A stretch of DNA of 64,000 bases from positions 310,001-374,000 of the forward strand of contig NZ_JAKJHS010000003.1 of NCBI RefSeq assembly GCF_021648825.1, given 5' to 3'. The notes under the pieces were generated by a model that worked only from the letters and a program-made list of their open reading frames with translations, made no database searches and had not been told where the DNA came from. A program made the translations under genes and the position numbers. Shown here one piece after another: positions 44,201 to 52,972 of the stretch (positions are counted from its first letter, which is position 1; every line of letters starts with the position of its first letter). The DNA comes from Rhizobium halophilum. GTDB lineage: Bacteria > Pseudomonadota > Alphaproteobacteria > Rhizobiales > Rhizobiaceae.

Positions 44201-44777
44201 CATGGGCGAAGGCATCCGCCAGCGCCGGATCGTCTTCCGCCGACGTAGCAGTCAGCAGCGAACGCCGCGCTTCGGCAAGCAAAGCGGAGGCGGCGCGATC
44301 GTCGAGCACGGAGAAATGCCCGGCGACGTTCGCCTCCAGCGGAAACTGATGCAGCAGCGCTTCGCAAAAGGCGTGGATCGTCTGGATCTTCAGCCCCCCG
44401 GGCGTTTCCAGCGCCTTGGCGAAAAGCCGCCGCGCTTCGGCAAGCTTCAGCGAATCCGGCTCAGCACCTTCGATGGCGGTAATCTTCCGCACCAGATCCT
44501 CGTCGCCCAGCACCGCCCATTCGGCCAGGCGCTGGAAGACGCGGTTCGACATTTCCGAGGCCGCCGCCTTGGTATAGGTGAGGCAGAGGATGGAGGAGGG
44601 ACGGCAGCCGGACAGCAGCAGCCGGATCACCCGCTGGGTCAGCACATGGGTTTTGCCCGAGCCGGCATTGGCAGAAACCCAGGCGGAGCTTGCTGGATCC
44701 GACGCCAGCGACTGCTGCATCGTCGTCCAGTCGAGCCAGTGGTTCGGGTCGTCGCCCTGCGGCAGCATCTCATTCAT
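41235..44777 (-). CDS. addA: Double-strand break repair helicase-nuclease AddA
   Basis: A 1180-residue UvrD-family helicase with a C-terminal RecB-type nuclease. Helicase motifs: SANAGSGKTHVLTQRVIRLL (I), LCLTYTKAAASEM, HILVDEAQDTSPVQW (II), LPLSFRSTADVL, VRIMTVHASKGLEAPIV and YVGMTRAADRLIV. The nuclease ends in ISGRIDRMAVDETEVTIVDYKTNR. With AddB it processes DNA ends for RecA. I start it at 44777 (MNEMLPQGD), overlapping addB by eight bases. Confidence 0.96.
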   Translation of the reverse strand: MNEMLPQGDDPNHWLDWTTMQQSLASDPASSAWVSANAGSGKTHVLTQRVIRLLLSGCRPSSILCLTYTKAAASEMSNRVFQRLAEWAVLGDEDLVRKITAIEGAEPDSLKLAEARRLFAKALETPGGLKIQTIHAFCEALLHQFPLEANVAGHFSVLDDRAASALLAEARRSLLTATSAEDDPALADAFAHVLDLGDEFGLENLLSDIIARRTAIRQFLAYAGTRGGVDQVLRQAWGLPDDATEATIAASYWPLPGLSGGTLASYLQLADEKGGSKVLDVAYALRLCQKESDPFVLAQTLDGIFLTKDGKPKADSSLVAKKMLDAGPALAEAVDRARAHVLECRDQLRVMRMLNATRAALTLAERLNDDYEDLKKQRSLLDFEDLIAKTADLLTRDGVGAWVHYKLDQGIDHILVDEAQDTSPVQWTVIKSLAEDFYSGRSARDIRRTLFAVGDEKQSIYSFQGAKPERFAQERIRTERDVRASDQRFNSVRLPLSFRSTADVLAAVDQVFSLQDNARGLTSGDEPIIHRSNRIGHPGTVDLWDVVVPEVADTGEDWTAPFDATPDKAPSAILAGRIAHAIEDMIGRQTIIEKGFERAIQAGDVLVLVRKRDAFVNALTRALKRGGNIPVAGADRLRLTSHIAVQDLLALGRFLVLPQDDLSLSALLKSPLFNLSEEDVFEVAALRPEGRSVWQQLNVLAEEQPLRFAPVADRLRQLLSMSRQMSPHDLYARVLGQRGGRRKFLGRLGTEASDILDEFLTFALDHEGKGLPGLQSFVSTLEIESPEIKREQDSGRNEVRIMTVHASKGLEAPIVFLVDSGSKAFISSHVPKLRLLPQDEVEIPAWVPSKTLSNSLTALDDARLKDATEEEYRRLLYVGMTRAADRLIVCGYRGVRENPDTWNSMIASALCSHPDHCSAARFTGPDGEWGGFRWRLPAAVKTAKPQEAVEERRDQAPPLPSALSRQLPPQVSLPRPLSPSGAGTVIDDDADDLVTGSSLFGDAATSNLALQKGRLVHRMLQVLPDFPAQERAVAAKRYAERAARFWPPAERDSLVACVMAILGQPELQPVFSGHSSAEVSIMGTLALGEQDFAISGRIDRMAVDETEVTIVDYKTNRTVPATEGEVPLAYRAQLALYREILRPLYPRHAFRCLLAYTETGHVIALSGESLDRSLAELRSK

Positions 44778-47700
44778 CGGCGTCGCCCTCCTCGGCATCC
44801 GCCGTCGCCCATTCGGCGACACGGGCAAGGTGGTCGTAGTCGCCGCCATAATCGCCCTGCATGAAGGGCACAAGGCGCGAGGCAAAGCCGGTCTCGCCGC
44901 TGCGCAGAACAGCGACAAACTTCGTCAGCTGCCCAATAGCCTCTTCGGCGAGATCAAGCGCCGACTTGCCGTTCTTGGCCGCTTCGTTGTTGACGCACTC
45001 TGCCTTGAAACGATCACCCGGCTTCAGCCGGACGTAAAGAAGCTCGTCCACGTCCTGGGCGCCGATGGATTTGAAGGCGCCGGCACGCAGGGCCGCAGCC
45101 TCCAGAGCAAGCTGCGGGTCAAGGAGCGAGCGGGCTTGCGAGGGCGTCGGGCTCGATCCGGTCTTGTAATCGATGATCGTGGAAAGCCCGGAGCCCTTGA
45201 TGTCGATCCTGTCGGCGATCCCCGTCAGCCGGATGCCTGCCTCGGGAACCTCCCAGCCGGCGCCGGCTTCGGTGACGGTTGTCTTGATGTCGGCTGCGCG
45301 ATTGGCCTCCCAGCGCAGGAAGGCGCGGCCGACCTCAACGAAGCGCGGGCGCCAGACCTGGTCGATGTGCGGCGGCAGGCGCTCGGCGTCGAAGAGTTCG
45401 TCGATGATCCGGTGCATTGCCTCCTGCGATGCCGGCGTCCCCGGCAGATGGCCTTCCCGGGTATAGCGGTCGATGATGGCATGGTAGAGCGTGCCGCGCT
45501 CGGCCGCACCTGGATCGGTATTGAACGGCGCAATCGGGTCGAGCTTCAGGATACGGCGGGCATAGATCGAATAGGGGTCTCGTCGCAGCCGCCCGACCTC
45601 GCTGAAGGAATATTTCGTTGGCTGCAGATCCGCCGGCGGCTTGGGGGCAGGGCGCCTGGCGGGTGCCTGGTTTTCGCCGGCATCGATTGCGCTTGCCCAG
45701 TGGCGATACTGCTCGCCGCGGGACTTCAGCTGCTGCGCCAGATCCTCTCCACCAAGCGCCAGCAGGCGCTGCAGCCAGCGAGAGGCTACCGTCGGCGTCG
45801 ATCCCTGCCGCAGCGAGCGCGACAGGATGAGCCGCCGCGTGCCGCTCGCCATGACAAAGTCATGCGCCAGCTGTCCGATGCGCCGCTCCGGCGGTTCAAG
45901 ACCCATATCCGTCTTCATCGTGCGTGACAGGAACGGATTGTTGACCGTCTGTCCCGGCCAGGATCCCTCGTTCAGGCCTCCGAGGATCATCGTGTCGACG
46001 TTCTGCAGCCGTGCTTCGAGGGTCCCGAAGATGAAGACCCGCGGATGACTGAGCGAGCGCGGCTTGACCGCTTCGCCCGTGGCAAGCGCCTGGACGATGT
46101 CGATCCATTGCGGCCCGTCCGCCTCCATCTGCCCATCGGTCTCGATCACCTCGCCGAGGAGCGAGGACAGGCGCTCGCCCGCTTCCCCGGACCAGAGGGA
46201 GGAGAGGTCGCCGCGTTCGTCGGCGCAGATCGCTTCAAGCGCGCGCCCCGTGCGGGTGGCCCAGTCGGACAAAGGGAGCCTCGCAGTCAGGCCCCGCCCG
46301 TCAGCCCGGCGGGCAAGGAAGGCACCGGCAAGCGGTTCGACGGCACGCGCGAGGCGTTGGATGAGATCCAGCGCGTGATCGTATGCCTCCTCCGGCAGCG
46401 AAAGCCGCCATCGCGGCGGGTGCCGGTCCGTGCGCTGCGCCTCCCTTTGCTCTTCCAGCAGAGGCTCCAGCGCGGAGATTTCCATATCCCCGCGACCGCC
46501 ACGCAAGGCGAGAAGCTCAAGGGCTTCCGCAGCGCCGCGCAGAGCCTCGCGATCCATGCCGAGCCGCATCAGCGGGTGCTTAAGCAGCGACGTGACCGCC
46601 ACCGGATCGCCGGGTCGCAGCGTCGCTTCCAAGAGAAGCTGGATCAGCGTGCCCTGCGGTGTCGCCGAAAGCGGTGTTCCGGCTGTGTCGTCCGCAGTGA
46701 TGTCGAAGCGGGCGAGCTCCGCCGTCACACGGCGTGCGAGAGCTCGGTCCGGCGTGATCAGGGCCGCCTGAGAGTCCCTTCCGTCTTGTCCGGGTGTCTC
46801 CAGCGCCAGACGGAGGGCGATGGCGATCGCCACCGCCTCCTCGCGCTCGTTCGCGGCCTCAATCAAGGCAACGTCCGCAAACGCGGCTCCGACAGCCTCC
46901 TTGTCCGAATTGTCCCGCCAGATGCTCCACTGATCGGTCGCCGCGGAGGGTGCGAGCGCCTGCGACAGCGTCCGGTTCCGCAAGAGGAGGTCAGCGGTGG
47001 GCGGATCCAGAACCTCGACTTCCTCGCGAGCGATCTCGAGCTTCCGCAACAAGCGTGACAGGCCGAACTGCGGATGGCTGCGGCTCGACGGCTCAATGCG
47101 GCCGTCCGGCGCCTCGTGGCTGATCATCGCCCACTGGTCGTCCGGCATGTCGCGGTCTAGGCCTGGCAGGACCACCGCGCCTTCCGGAAGATCGGAAATG
47201 GCCGCGATGAGGTCGGCAGCGGCGGGGACCGAGCCGGTGGAGCCGGCGACGATCACGGGCCCCTTGTGCGGGCGCTCCAGGATCCGCCGTGCTTCGCCGC
47301 GCAAGAGCGCCGCCTGATGCCGCGCAGGTGATGACCGGCGAAGCTCTTCAAGGCGTACCGGCCAGAAGGCGCTGGCGATGGACAGAAATTCTGCTGTCAG
47401 CTGCCACCAGAGCGCATGCTCGGCTGTCTGCAGCTTCTTCAGATCCGCCCAGTCACGCTCCTCCGTCTCGACTGAATCGATGAGTTCGGCAAGCGAGCGG
47501 GCAAGCCAGATCGCATCGGCCGGGCTAGCAGGGGCGATCAGCGGCGAGTCGGAGTGGATGTCGACCACGACCTGCGGCAGGCGGTTGCGCCAGGCAAGGA
47601 TCAACTGGCCGAGCTCCAGCAGCCGCGCCACGCCGCCGATCGGCATGGTGAGATCCATCTCCTCCGGCGTCGTCAGGTCGAAATAGCCGCTGTCGTCATC

Positions 47701-47961
47701 GGCTTCACCCAGCGGCCGGATCACCGGCAGGATGGCCGAGCGCCCGCCGAGCAGGTAGACGAACTCGGACCGGAGCACGCGGGCAGAGCGTCGCGTCGGC
47801 ACATAGATCGTGACGTTGGCGAGCGAGAGCGGGTCGTCCGGATGGTGCCGGAAGCCGTCGTTCAGGCGCCCGTCACAGAGTGCTGCGGCGACCGTTCCGA
47901 GAAATGGCGTCCCCGGCGGGATGGTGAAGATCCGCTTCTGCCGGCGGGCGTCCATCGTCAT
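44770..47961 (-). CDS. addB: Double-strand break repair protein AddB
   Basis: A 1063-residue partner of AddA. It has an inactivated helicase-like N-terminal part (VTIYVPTRRSARVLRSEFV), the region SSPARHQAALLRGE, and a C-terminal nuclease with RLTGIADRIDIKGSGLSTIIDYKTGSSP. I start it at the ATG at 47961, which overlaps the stop of the MurU-like gene by four bases; a second ATG lies at 47955. Confidence 0.94.
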   Translation of the reverse strand: MTMDARRQKRIFTIPPGTPFLGTVAAALCDGRLNDGFRHHPDDPLSLANVTIYVPTRRSARVLRSEFVYLLGGRSAILPVIRPLGEADDDSGYFDLTTPEEMDLTMPIGGVARLLELGQLILAWRNRLPQVVVDIHSDSPLIAPASPADAIWLARSLAELIDSVETEERDWADLKKLQTAEHALWWQLTAEFLSIASAFWPVRLEELRRSSPARHQAALLRGEARRILERPHKGPVIVAGSTGSVPAAADLIAAISDLPEGAVVLPGLDRDMPDDQWAMISHEAPDGRIEPSSRSHPQFGLSRLLRKLEIAREEVEVLDPPTADLLLRNRTLSQALAPSAATDQWSIWRDNSDKEAVGAAFADVALIEAANEREEAVAIAIALRLALETPGQDGRDSQAALITPDRALARRVTAELARFDITADDTAGTPLSATPQGTLIQLLLEATLRPGDPVAVTSLLKHPLMRLGMDREALRGAAEALELLALRGGRGDMEISALEPLLEEQREAQRTDRHPPRWRLSLPEEAYDHALDLIQRLARAVEPLAGAFLARRADGRGLTARLPLSDWATRTGRALEAICADERGDLSSLWSGEAGERLSSLLGEVIETDGQMEADGPQWIDIVQALATGEAVKPRSLSHPRVFIFGTLEARLQNVDTMILGGLNEGSWPGQTVNNPFLSRTMKTDMGLEPPERRIGQLAHDFVMASGTRRLILSRSLRQGSTPTVASRWLQRLLALGGEDLAQQLKSRGEQYRHWASAIDAGENQAPARRPAPKPPADLQPTKYSFSEVGRLRRDPYSIYARRILKLDPIAPFNTDPGAAERGTLYHAIIDRYTREGHLPGTPASQEAMHRIIDELFDAERLPPHIDQVWRPRFVEVGRAFLRWEANRAADIKTTVTEAGAGWEVPEAGIRLTGIADRIDIKGSGLSTIIDYKTGSSPTPSQARSLLDPQLALEAAALRAGAFKSIGAQDVDELLYVRLKPGDRFKAECVNNEAAKNGKSALDLAEEAIGQLTKFVAVLRSGETGFASRLVPFMQGDYGGDYDHLARVAEWATADAEEGDADE

Positions 47962-48686
47962 GCCTCGGCTTGGAGGCGTGACAGCACCTCTTCGGCCTCG
48001 ACCAGCGCTTCCGGCGTGCCCACTGTCAGCCAGTGCCCCTGGAGGACCAGCCCGAAAAGCCGTCCGCGCTCGATCGCCCTGTCGAAATAGAGATTGAGAT
48101 TGAAGGCATCGTCCGGCGCATCGTCGAGCAGGGAGGAGTGCATGGCGATAGCACCGGCATAGACGAGCGGCTGCTCTCCGTCGCTGTAGCGCGATAGCCG
48201 GCCGCTGTCGTCCAGCTGGAAGTCCTTCTTGCCGTTGTGGCCGGTCGTTTGCTCCAGCGGCACGCACAGCAGCGCCATGTCCATGCTCGCCGGGTCAAAG
48301 AACTCTGCAAGCCGCTGCAGGTTGGTCAATTCGCCGCGTTTCTCGCCCACCCAGAAGAGGTCGGCATTCATCACGAAGAGAGGACCTCGGTCGAGCAATT
48401 TGATGCCCTTGGCGAGACCGCCGCCGGAATTCATCAACCGGTCCCGCTCGTCGGAAATCACCACATCGAGACGACGGTACCTTGAGAGATGCGCCTCCAT
48501 CTGCTCGGCGAAATGATGGACGTTGACGCCCGCCTTCTCCACGCCGGCATCGGCCAGGGCGTCGAGAGCATAGTCGATCATCGGCTTGCCGGCGACGCGC
48601 ACCAGGGGCTTCGGGATGCTGTCGGTGACCGGTCGCAGTCGGGTGCCGAGACCCGCTGCCAGGACCATGGCCTGAGTGATCTTCAT
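47958..48686 (-). CDS. murU: MurU-like sugar-phosphate nucleotidyltransferase
   Basis: A 242-residue NTP-transferase. The nucleotide site is MVLAAGLGTRLRPVTDSIPK, then LMNSGGGLAKG and FVMNADLFW. In Pseudomonas MurU turns MurNAc-1-phosphate to UDP-MurNAc in the MurNAc salvage path. The neighbour upstream encodes a kinase of the AmgK family, which supplies that substrate, so the same role is likely. It is 10 bp after the fusion gene and overlaps addB. Confidence 0.9.
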   Translation of the reverse strand: MKITQAMVLAAGLGTRLRPVTDSIPKPLVRVAGKPMIDYALDALADAGVEKAGVNVHHFAEQMEAHLSRYRRLDVVISDERDRLMNSGGGLAKGIKLLDRGPLFVMNADLFWVGEKRGELTNLQRLAEFFDPASMDMALLCVPLEQTTGHNGKKDFQLDDSGRLSRYSDGEQPLVYAGAIAMHSSLLDDAPDDAFNLNLYFDRAIERGRLFGLVLQGHWLTVGTPEALVEAEEVLSRLQAEA

Positions 48687-48696
48687 GCCCTGCTTT

Positions 48697-50220
48697 CTAA
48701 AGCAGAGGCGCTGATTCGGGTAGTTCTATTCCCGCCTCCAGGCACCAGGTTCGAAGCGGCGCCAGCGCCTCGTGCCGAAGTGCCTGCGCCAGATAGGAAA
48801 GCGTGCGTGGCATGTGCTTCATGTAGCCGGGCTTGCCGTCGCGCCGCATCAGCCGCACCCAGAGACCGGCAAGCTTGCAGTTGCGCTGCGCCGACATGAT
48901 GGCAAAGGCCTTGAGGAAGCGAGCTTCATCGAACGGGCCCAGGGCGCGACGGAGGGTGACGTAGTCCGCCATCATCTGCCCGGCGAGGCGGGGGGGAATG
49001 TCCACACGCGCATCCTGGACGAGAGAGGCGAGGTCATAGGCAGTCGGGCCGATCATTGCGTCCTGGAAGTCGATGAGACCAATCCGACGTATGCCAGATT
49101 CGTGAGGGCGCCAAATGATATTAGGAGAATGAAGGTCGCGCAGGAGGAGGCTTCTTTCAGCATCTGCGAGCTCGGCAATCAGCCCGTCCCATATATGGAG
49201 ATAGGACTGCCGCTCCTCCTCGCCCGGCTCGCTTCCCCGCTTCCACGGCAGATGCCAGTCGAGCAGCAGCTGCGCCTCCATCTTCATCGCGGTCGGGTCG
49301 AAGTCGGGGATGTGGTGGACATGCCCGTCATCCAGCGGGAGATCCTGTCGAATTGGGTGGCTGTGCAGGTATCCGAGGCAGACGACCGCTTCCCGATAGC
49401 GCTCGCCGATTGGGTGTCCCTCCTCGTCCAGCACGCCTTCGCTGCCGAGGTTCTCGAGCAGGAGGATGCCTTCCTCGTAATCGACCTGTAGGACATCCGG
49501 TGCGGCCAGATTGATCTCCCTCAGGTAGCGAGAGATCGCCACGAAGGGATAGGCGTCTTCCGCAAGATGCGCCACCTTCGGATAAGGCTTTCCGTCCAGC
49601 ACGGCCGGCCCCTCGGGTTGGCGCGGCCAATCCATCAGGATGAGCTCGTTTTCCTCCTGCGTCTTCACCGTCTCATAAGCGCGGATTGAGGCATCGCCGG
49701 TCAGATAGCGGCGTCGCACGCCGACATACCCCCAGTCATCCAGCTTATGGCGGATCGCCAGTGAGCGCCGGATTCGCTTGAGGACGGCGCCGGGGCCGGT
49801 GATTCGCGACCGCCGCCCATCCTGCTGGTGCTCCAGCCTGAGCGTCAGCCGATCCGCCGGCAGAAGCTCCTCGGCCATCTCCGGCCATTCCAACAGACAG
49901 ATGCCTGAGGCCAGTGCCTCATCGAGCCCGAGTTCATCGATCTCGGAAGGATCCCCAAGACGATAAAGGTCGAAGTGGGACACCGGGACGCGCAGATCGT
50001 AGCTCTGTACCAGAGTGAACGTTGGGGACGGGACTTCAAGATCGTCATCATCCGCAACTGCACGGAGCAGCGCCCTCGCCAGGGTTGACTTGCCCGCCCC
50101 GAGATCGCCTGACAGAGCAAGGCAATCGCCCGTCCTTAGAGCGAGCGCGAGATCCTCGCCAAACTGACGCGTGGACGCTTCATCCGGCAGATCGATGACG
50201 ATCGGTGCCGCTTCGCTCAT
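48697..50220 (-). CDS. TsaE - AmgK fusion: t6A ATPase and amino-sugar kinase
   Basis: A 507-residue two-part protein. Residues 1-155 are TsaE, with the P-loop ALSGDLGAGKSTLARALL and SPTFTLVQSYD, HFDLYRL and LLEWPE, the ATPase of tRNA threonylcarbamoyladenosine synthesis. Residues 170-507 are an aminoglycoside-phosphotransferase fold with LLLRDLHSPNIIW (catalytic loop) and IGLIDFQDAMIGPTAYDL (metal loop), matching AmgK, the MurNAc/GlcNAc anomeric kinase. The fusion is in one frame without a break. The start overlaps the divL stop by three bases, and murU follows. Confidence 0.93.
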   Translation of the reverse strand: MSEAAPIVIDLPDEASTRQFGEDLALALRTGDCLALSGDLGAGKSTLARALLRAVADDDDLEVPSPTFTLVQSYDLRVPVSHFDLYRLGDPSEIDELGLDEALASGICLLEWPEMAEELLPADRLTLRLEHQQDGRRSRITGPGAVLKRIRRSLAIRHKLDDWGYVGVRRRYLTGDASIRAYETVKTQEENELILMDWPRQPEGPAVLDGKPYPKVAHLAEDAYPFVAISRYLREINLAAPDVLQVDYEEGILLLENLGSEGVLDEEGHPIGERYREAVVCLGYLHSHPIRQDLPLDDGHVHHIPDFDPTAMKMEAQLLLDWHLPWKRGSEPGEEERQSYLHIWDGLIAELADAERSLLLRDLHSPNIIWRPHESGIRRIGLIDFQDAMIGPTAYDLASLVQDARVDIPPRLAGQMMADYVTLRRALGPFDEARFLKAFAIMSAQRNCKLAGLWVRLMRRDGKPGYMKHMPRTLSYLAQALRHEALAPLRTWCLEAGIELPESAPLL

Positions 50221-52661
50221 TCGGCCGCAGCGATCGTACGCATATTGGCGCCGCTCGGGATTCGGCAGGTGACGGTCGTTCCGCCGGTTCGGCTGTCGAT
50301 TGTGACTTCGCCCTTGTGCAAATGCACGAAGCTTTCGACGATCGACAGGCCGAGGCCCGCCCCGCTCCGTTTTCCGCCCCGCGGTGTGGAAGAGAAGCGG
50401 TTGAATACCGTGCTCAGCATGTCCTCCGGGATTCCGGGCCCGCTATCGGAAACGGCGAAGAACACATTCGCGACATCGCGGCGGCAGGCCAACGTGATCG
50501 TGCTGCCGTCGGGTGCGAAGTTGATGGCATTGGTTAGGAGCTTTAGCAGGATCTGTTTCAGCCGCTGTGGGTCCGCAACGATGTCGCCCAGACCCTTGGG
50601 TGCGGTGATCTCTAGCGTCATCTGGTTGTCGTGCAGCCGGTCGGAGATCTGCATGGCAACGTCGTCGAGCAGATCGTCGATGCTGATCTCCTCATAGTTC
50701 AGCTGCATGATGCCCGCATCCACGGTCGCCAGGTCGAGGATGTCGTTGACGATCGTTAGCAGCAGTGAAGAAGAGGTCGAGATATGCTCGATATACTCTG
50801 CCTGCCGCTCGTTCAGCGGTCCGATGCCAGGTGTCTTCAGAAGGTCGGTGAATCCGATGATGTTGGTGAGCGGCGAACGGAGCTCGTAGGAGACGTGCTG
50901 GACAAAATCGTTCTTGATTTCGTCAGCTCGCCGCAGGGCCTCGTTCTTTTCCATCAGCGCCCGTTCTGCACGCGCACTCGCTGTCATGTCGACAAACGTC
51001 AGCATAGTCTGTGCGTTCGGCAGCGGCGTTACAGCATAGTCGAGAATCAGTCCGGAATAAAGTTCGAGCGTTCCCTGTAGTGAGGGCCGTTCGTCGTCAA
51101 AATTGGTGATCATATGGCCGAAGCGGCGCCAACCGTCGGGTTTGTCGTAGGACGGCGAACACGCCTCTTCTATGGTACGAATGTGAGCCCCCGCCTTTGC
51201 CTGTTCGGCGGTCACTCCCCAAAGAGCTCGGAAGGCGGGATTGGAGAGACGCATTCGTCCATCGGGTCCGAAGACGGCGACTCCTTCCGACAGGTGGTCA
51301 ATCGTCTCCCCCTGCACCATGAGGAGCGTGTTGTAGCGGGTCTCGAGATCAACCTGCTCGGTCAGATTCTCGAACACCCAGGTTGCACCGCCTTGGGGAT
51401 GCGAGGTGGCAATCACGCGCAGGGTCTGCCCGTTCGGCAAATGCCAGAGGTCTGTCTTCGTATCCAGCGATTGATAGATGGAGAGCGCGGTCTCCTTCCA
51501 ACTGCGCCAATTGAGCTGCTCCGGAAGCTTGTTTTCGCCGCGCAGACGATCGAGTAACTCGTTGTTGTCCGGCCGCGAATCCAAGAAGGAAATTCCGAGT
51601 CCCCAGAGGTTCACGAAGGCATGGTTGTAGAACTGCAGTCGCCGGTCGCGGTCGAAGATCGCCACCGGCGTGGCGAGATGATCAAGCGTTTCGGCATGGC
51701 TGCGCAGGGTCCGTTTCAATTCCTCTCGGACCGCCTCCGCTTCCGAAACGTCAACGGCCATGCCTGCAGAACCGTTCGCCGCGACTACGTCGACGATGTC
51801 ATAGATCGTTCGGTTGCCGTGGACGACCGTCGATACCCGCTCATGAAAGGGGGAAGCGGGAGTAACGCTTGCCCGAATTTTCTCTCTCGCGATCGTGCCC
51901 AGGAATTCCCGCTCTTCTTCGACAGCCTGAGTGGGTGCGGCCGCATCCACAGCTTCGCTGTAGGCGTGATTGACCCACGTGAGACGCCCGCGGCTATCGC
52001 GTCTCCAGACAGGCTGCTCGATCGCATCAAGGAGCGAATGGAACAGCGTGATTGAGCCCTGGAGACGCTCGCGTTCGATCTTCAGCTCTGCCAGTTCTGC
52101 CCTCAGATTGTCCAACGCGATGAAGCGGACGAAGGCCTTGCCGCCGGAAACACGGCCCTGCACCTCAAGGATCTCATCCCGGTGCGTCTCGACCACCATG
52201 TCGAAACTCGTGGCGCGATCGCGCAAGGCTTCTATGGCCCGCTCCAGCTCACCTGCCGATGCTTGCCGCATCCACCGACCAAATGCGAGAAACTCGCGGT
52301 CCTCTTGAGGTGCACCTGTCTCCACCGGCAGTCGACCGAGGAACTCCGCCTTTGACGTGACACCGTCCCAGATGACGATACGACGGTTCTTATCCGCGAT
52401 TAACGCTTCGTATGTGGAGATCTGTTGTTGCGCATCCGAAAGCGCATTGCGCATTTCTTGGGTCTCAGCCTCCATGTTGCCACGCTGCCGCACGAGCCAA
52501 AGCACCGACAACAACGCAGCCCCCAGCGCGCCGACAACCAGAGAGGAGATCACCACTTCGGTAGAGGTAAAAAGCCGGAGCGCGGGCTTGGCCTGTTGCG
52601 CAAGGGAACCTGTGGTACAGCCAAAAAGCGCAGTGCCGGCAAGGAGCGCACGGAGGGACAT
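50217..52661 (-). CDS. divL: DivL-like PAS-domain tyrosine (pseudo)kinase
   Basis: About 814 residues. An N-terminal signal-anchor region is followed by a membrane segment (VVISSLVVGALGAALLSVLWLV), a coiled coil, at least three PAS domains (about residues 210-560), then a histidine-kinase core. At the phosphoacceptor site the sequence is FVQHVSYELRSPLTNI: tyrosine 592 replaces histidine, the mark of DivL. The ATPase part is intact (NAINFAPDGSTI, DSGPGIPEDM, GAGLGLSIVE). DivL controls CckA and thus CtrA in alphaproteobacteria. The start is uncertain: ATG 52661 fits a signal peptide, with 52781 or GTG 52829 as alternatives. Confidence 0.88.
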   Translation of the reverse strand: MSLRALLAGTALFGCTTGSLAQQAKPALRLFTSTEVVISSLVVGALGAALLSVLWLVRQRGNMEAETQEMRNALSDAQQQISTYEALIADKNRRIVIWDGVTSKAEFLGRLPVETGAPQEDREFLAFGRWMRQASAGELERAIEALRDRATSFDMVVETHRDEILEVQGRVSGGKAFVRFIALDNLRAELAELKIERERLQGSITLFHSLLDAIEQPVWRRDSRGRLTWVNHAYSEAVDAAAPTQAVEEEREFLGTIAREKIRASVTPASPFHERVSTVVHGNRTIYDIVDVVAANGSAGMAVDVSEAEAVREELKRTLRSHAETLDHLATPVAIFDRDRRLQFYNHAFVNLWGLGISFLDSRPDNNELLDRLRGENKLPEQLNWRSWKETALSIYQSLDTKTDLWHLPNGQTLRVIATSHPQGGATWVFENLTEQVDLETRYNTLLMVQGETIDHLSEGVAVFGPDGRMRLSNPAFRALWGVTAEQAKAGAHIRTIEEACSPSYDKPDGWRRFGHMITNFDDERPSLQGTLELYSGLILDYAVTPLPNAQTMLTFVDMTASARAERALMEKNEALRRADEIKNDFVQHVSYELRSPLTNIIGFTDLLKTPGIGPLNERQAEYIEHISTSSSLLLTIVNDILDLATVDAGIMQLNYEEISIDDLLDDVAMQISDRLHDNQMTLEITAPKGLGDIVADPQRLKQILLKLLTNAINFAPDGSTITLACRRDVANVFFAVSDSGPGIPEDMLSTVFNRFSSTPRGGKRSGAGLGLSIVESFVHLHKGEVTIDSRTGGTTVTCRIPSGANMRTIAAAE

Positions 52662-52972
52662 CTTTGAACGCAACCTGTGCGCCCAACGGAGAGGCGTGCT
52701 CAAGGGCGCGAACCCAACACTGCCGGCCGCCGGGCAACAGGAGCTCGCCTCCTGAGGGAGGTTATGTTTGTTCACCGACATCTCCGGTCTGTCTCCGTCC
52801 TTTGCCGCATCATCGACAAGACATCCCACATCGCCCTTGCCCGAAGCAGGAGCGAATCGACATTCGATACATTACTTTCTTCGGGATTTGTCGGGAAGGC
52901 TGCGGCAAAAAAAGAGGCCGCAGCCAAGTCAAGGCTGCAGCCTACAATATCTTGGGGATATAATGACTAGAT
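52662..52972. other. Intergenic region between ahcY and divL
   Basis: 311 bp without a convincing separate gene. It holds the ahcY terminator (52908-52943) and must carry the divL promoter. Part of it may belong to a longer divL N-terminus. I see no palindromic operator or CtrA motif. Confidence 0.5.
52908..52943 (-). terminator. Intrinsic terminator of ahcY
   Basis: AGGCCGCAGCC and GGCTGCAGCCT pair over 11 positions with one mismatch around a seven-base loop. On the minus strand it is followed by a run of seven T. Confidence 0.85.

Noticed and set aside
42852-44864. 670-codon open frame opposite addA
   Set aside because: Antisense shadow of addA; composition is arginine-, glycine- and glutamine-rich without domains.
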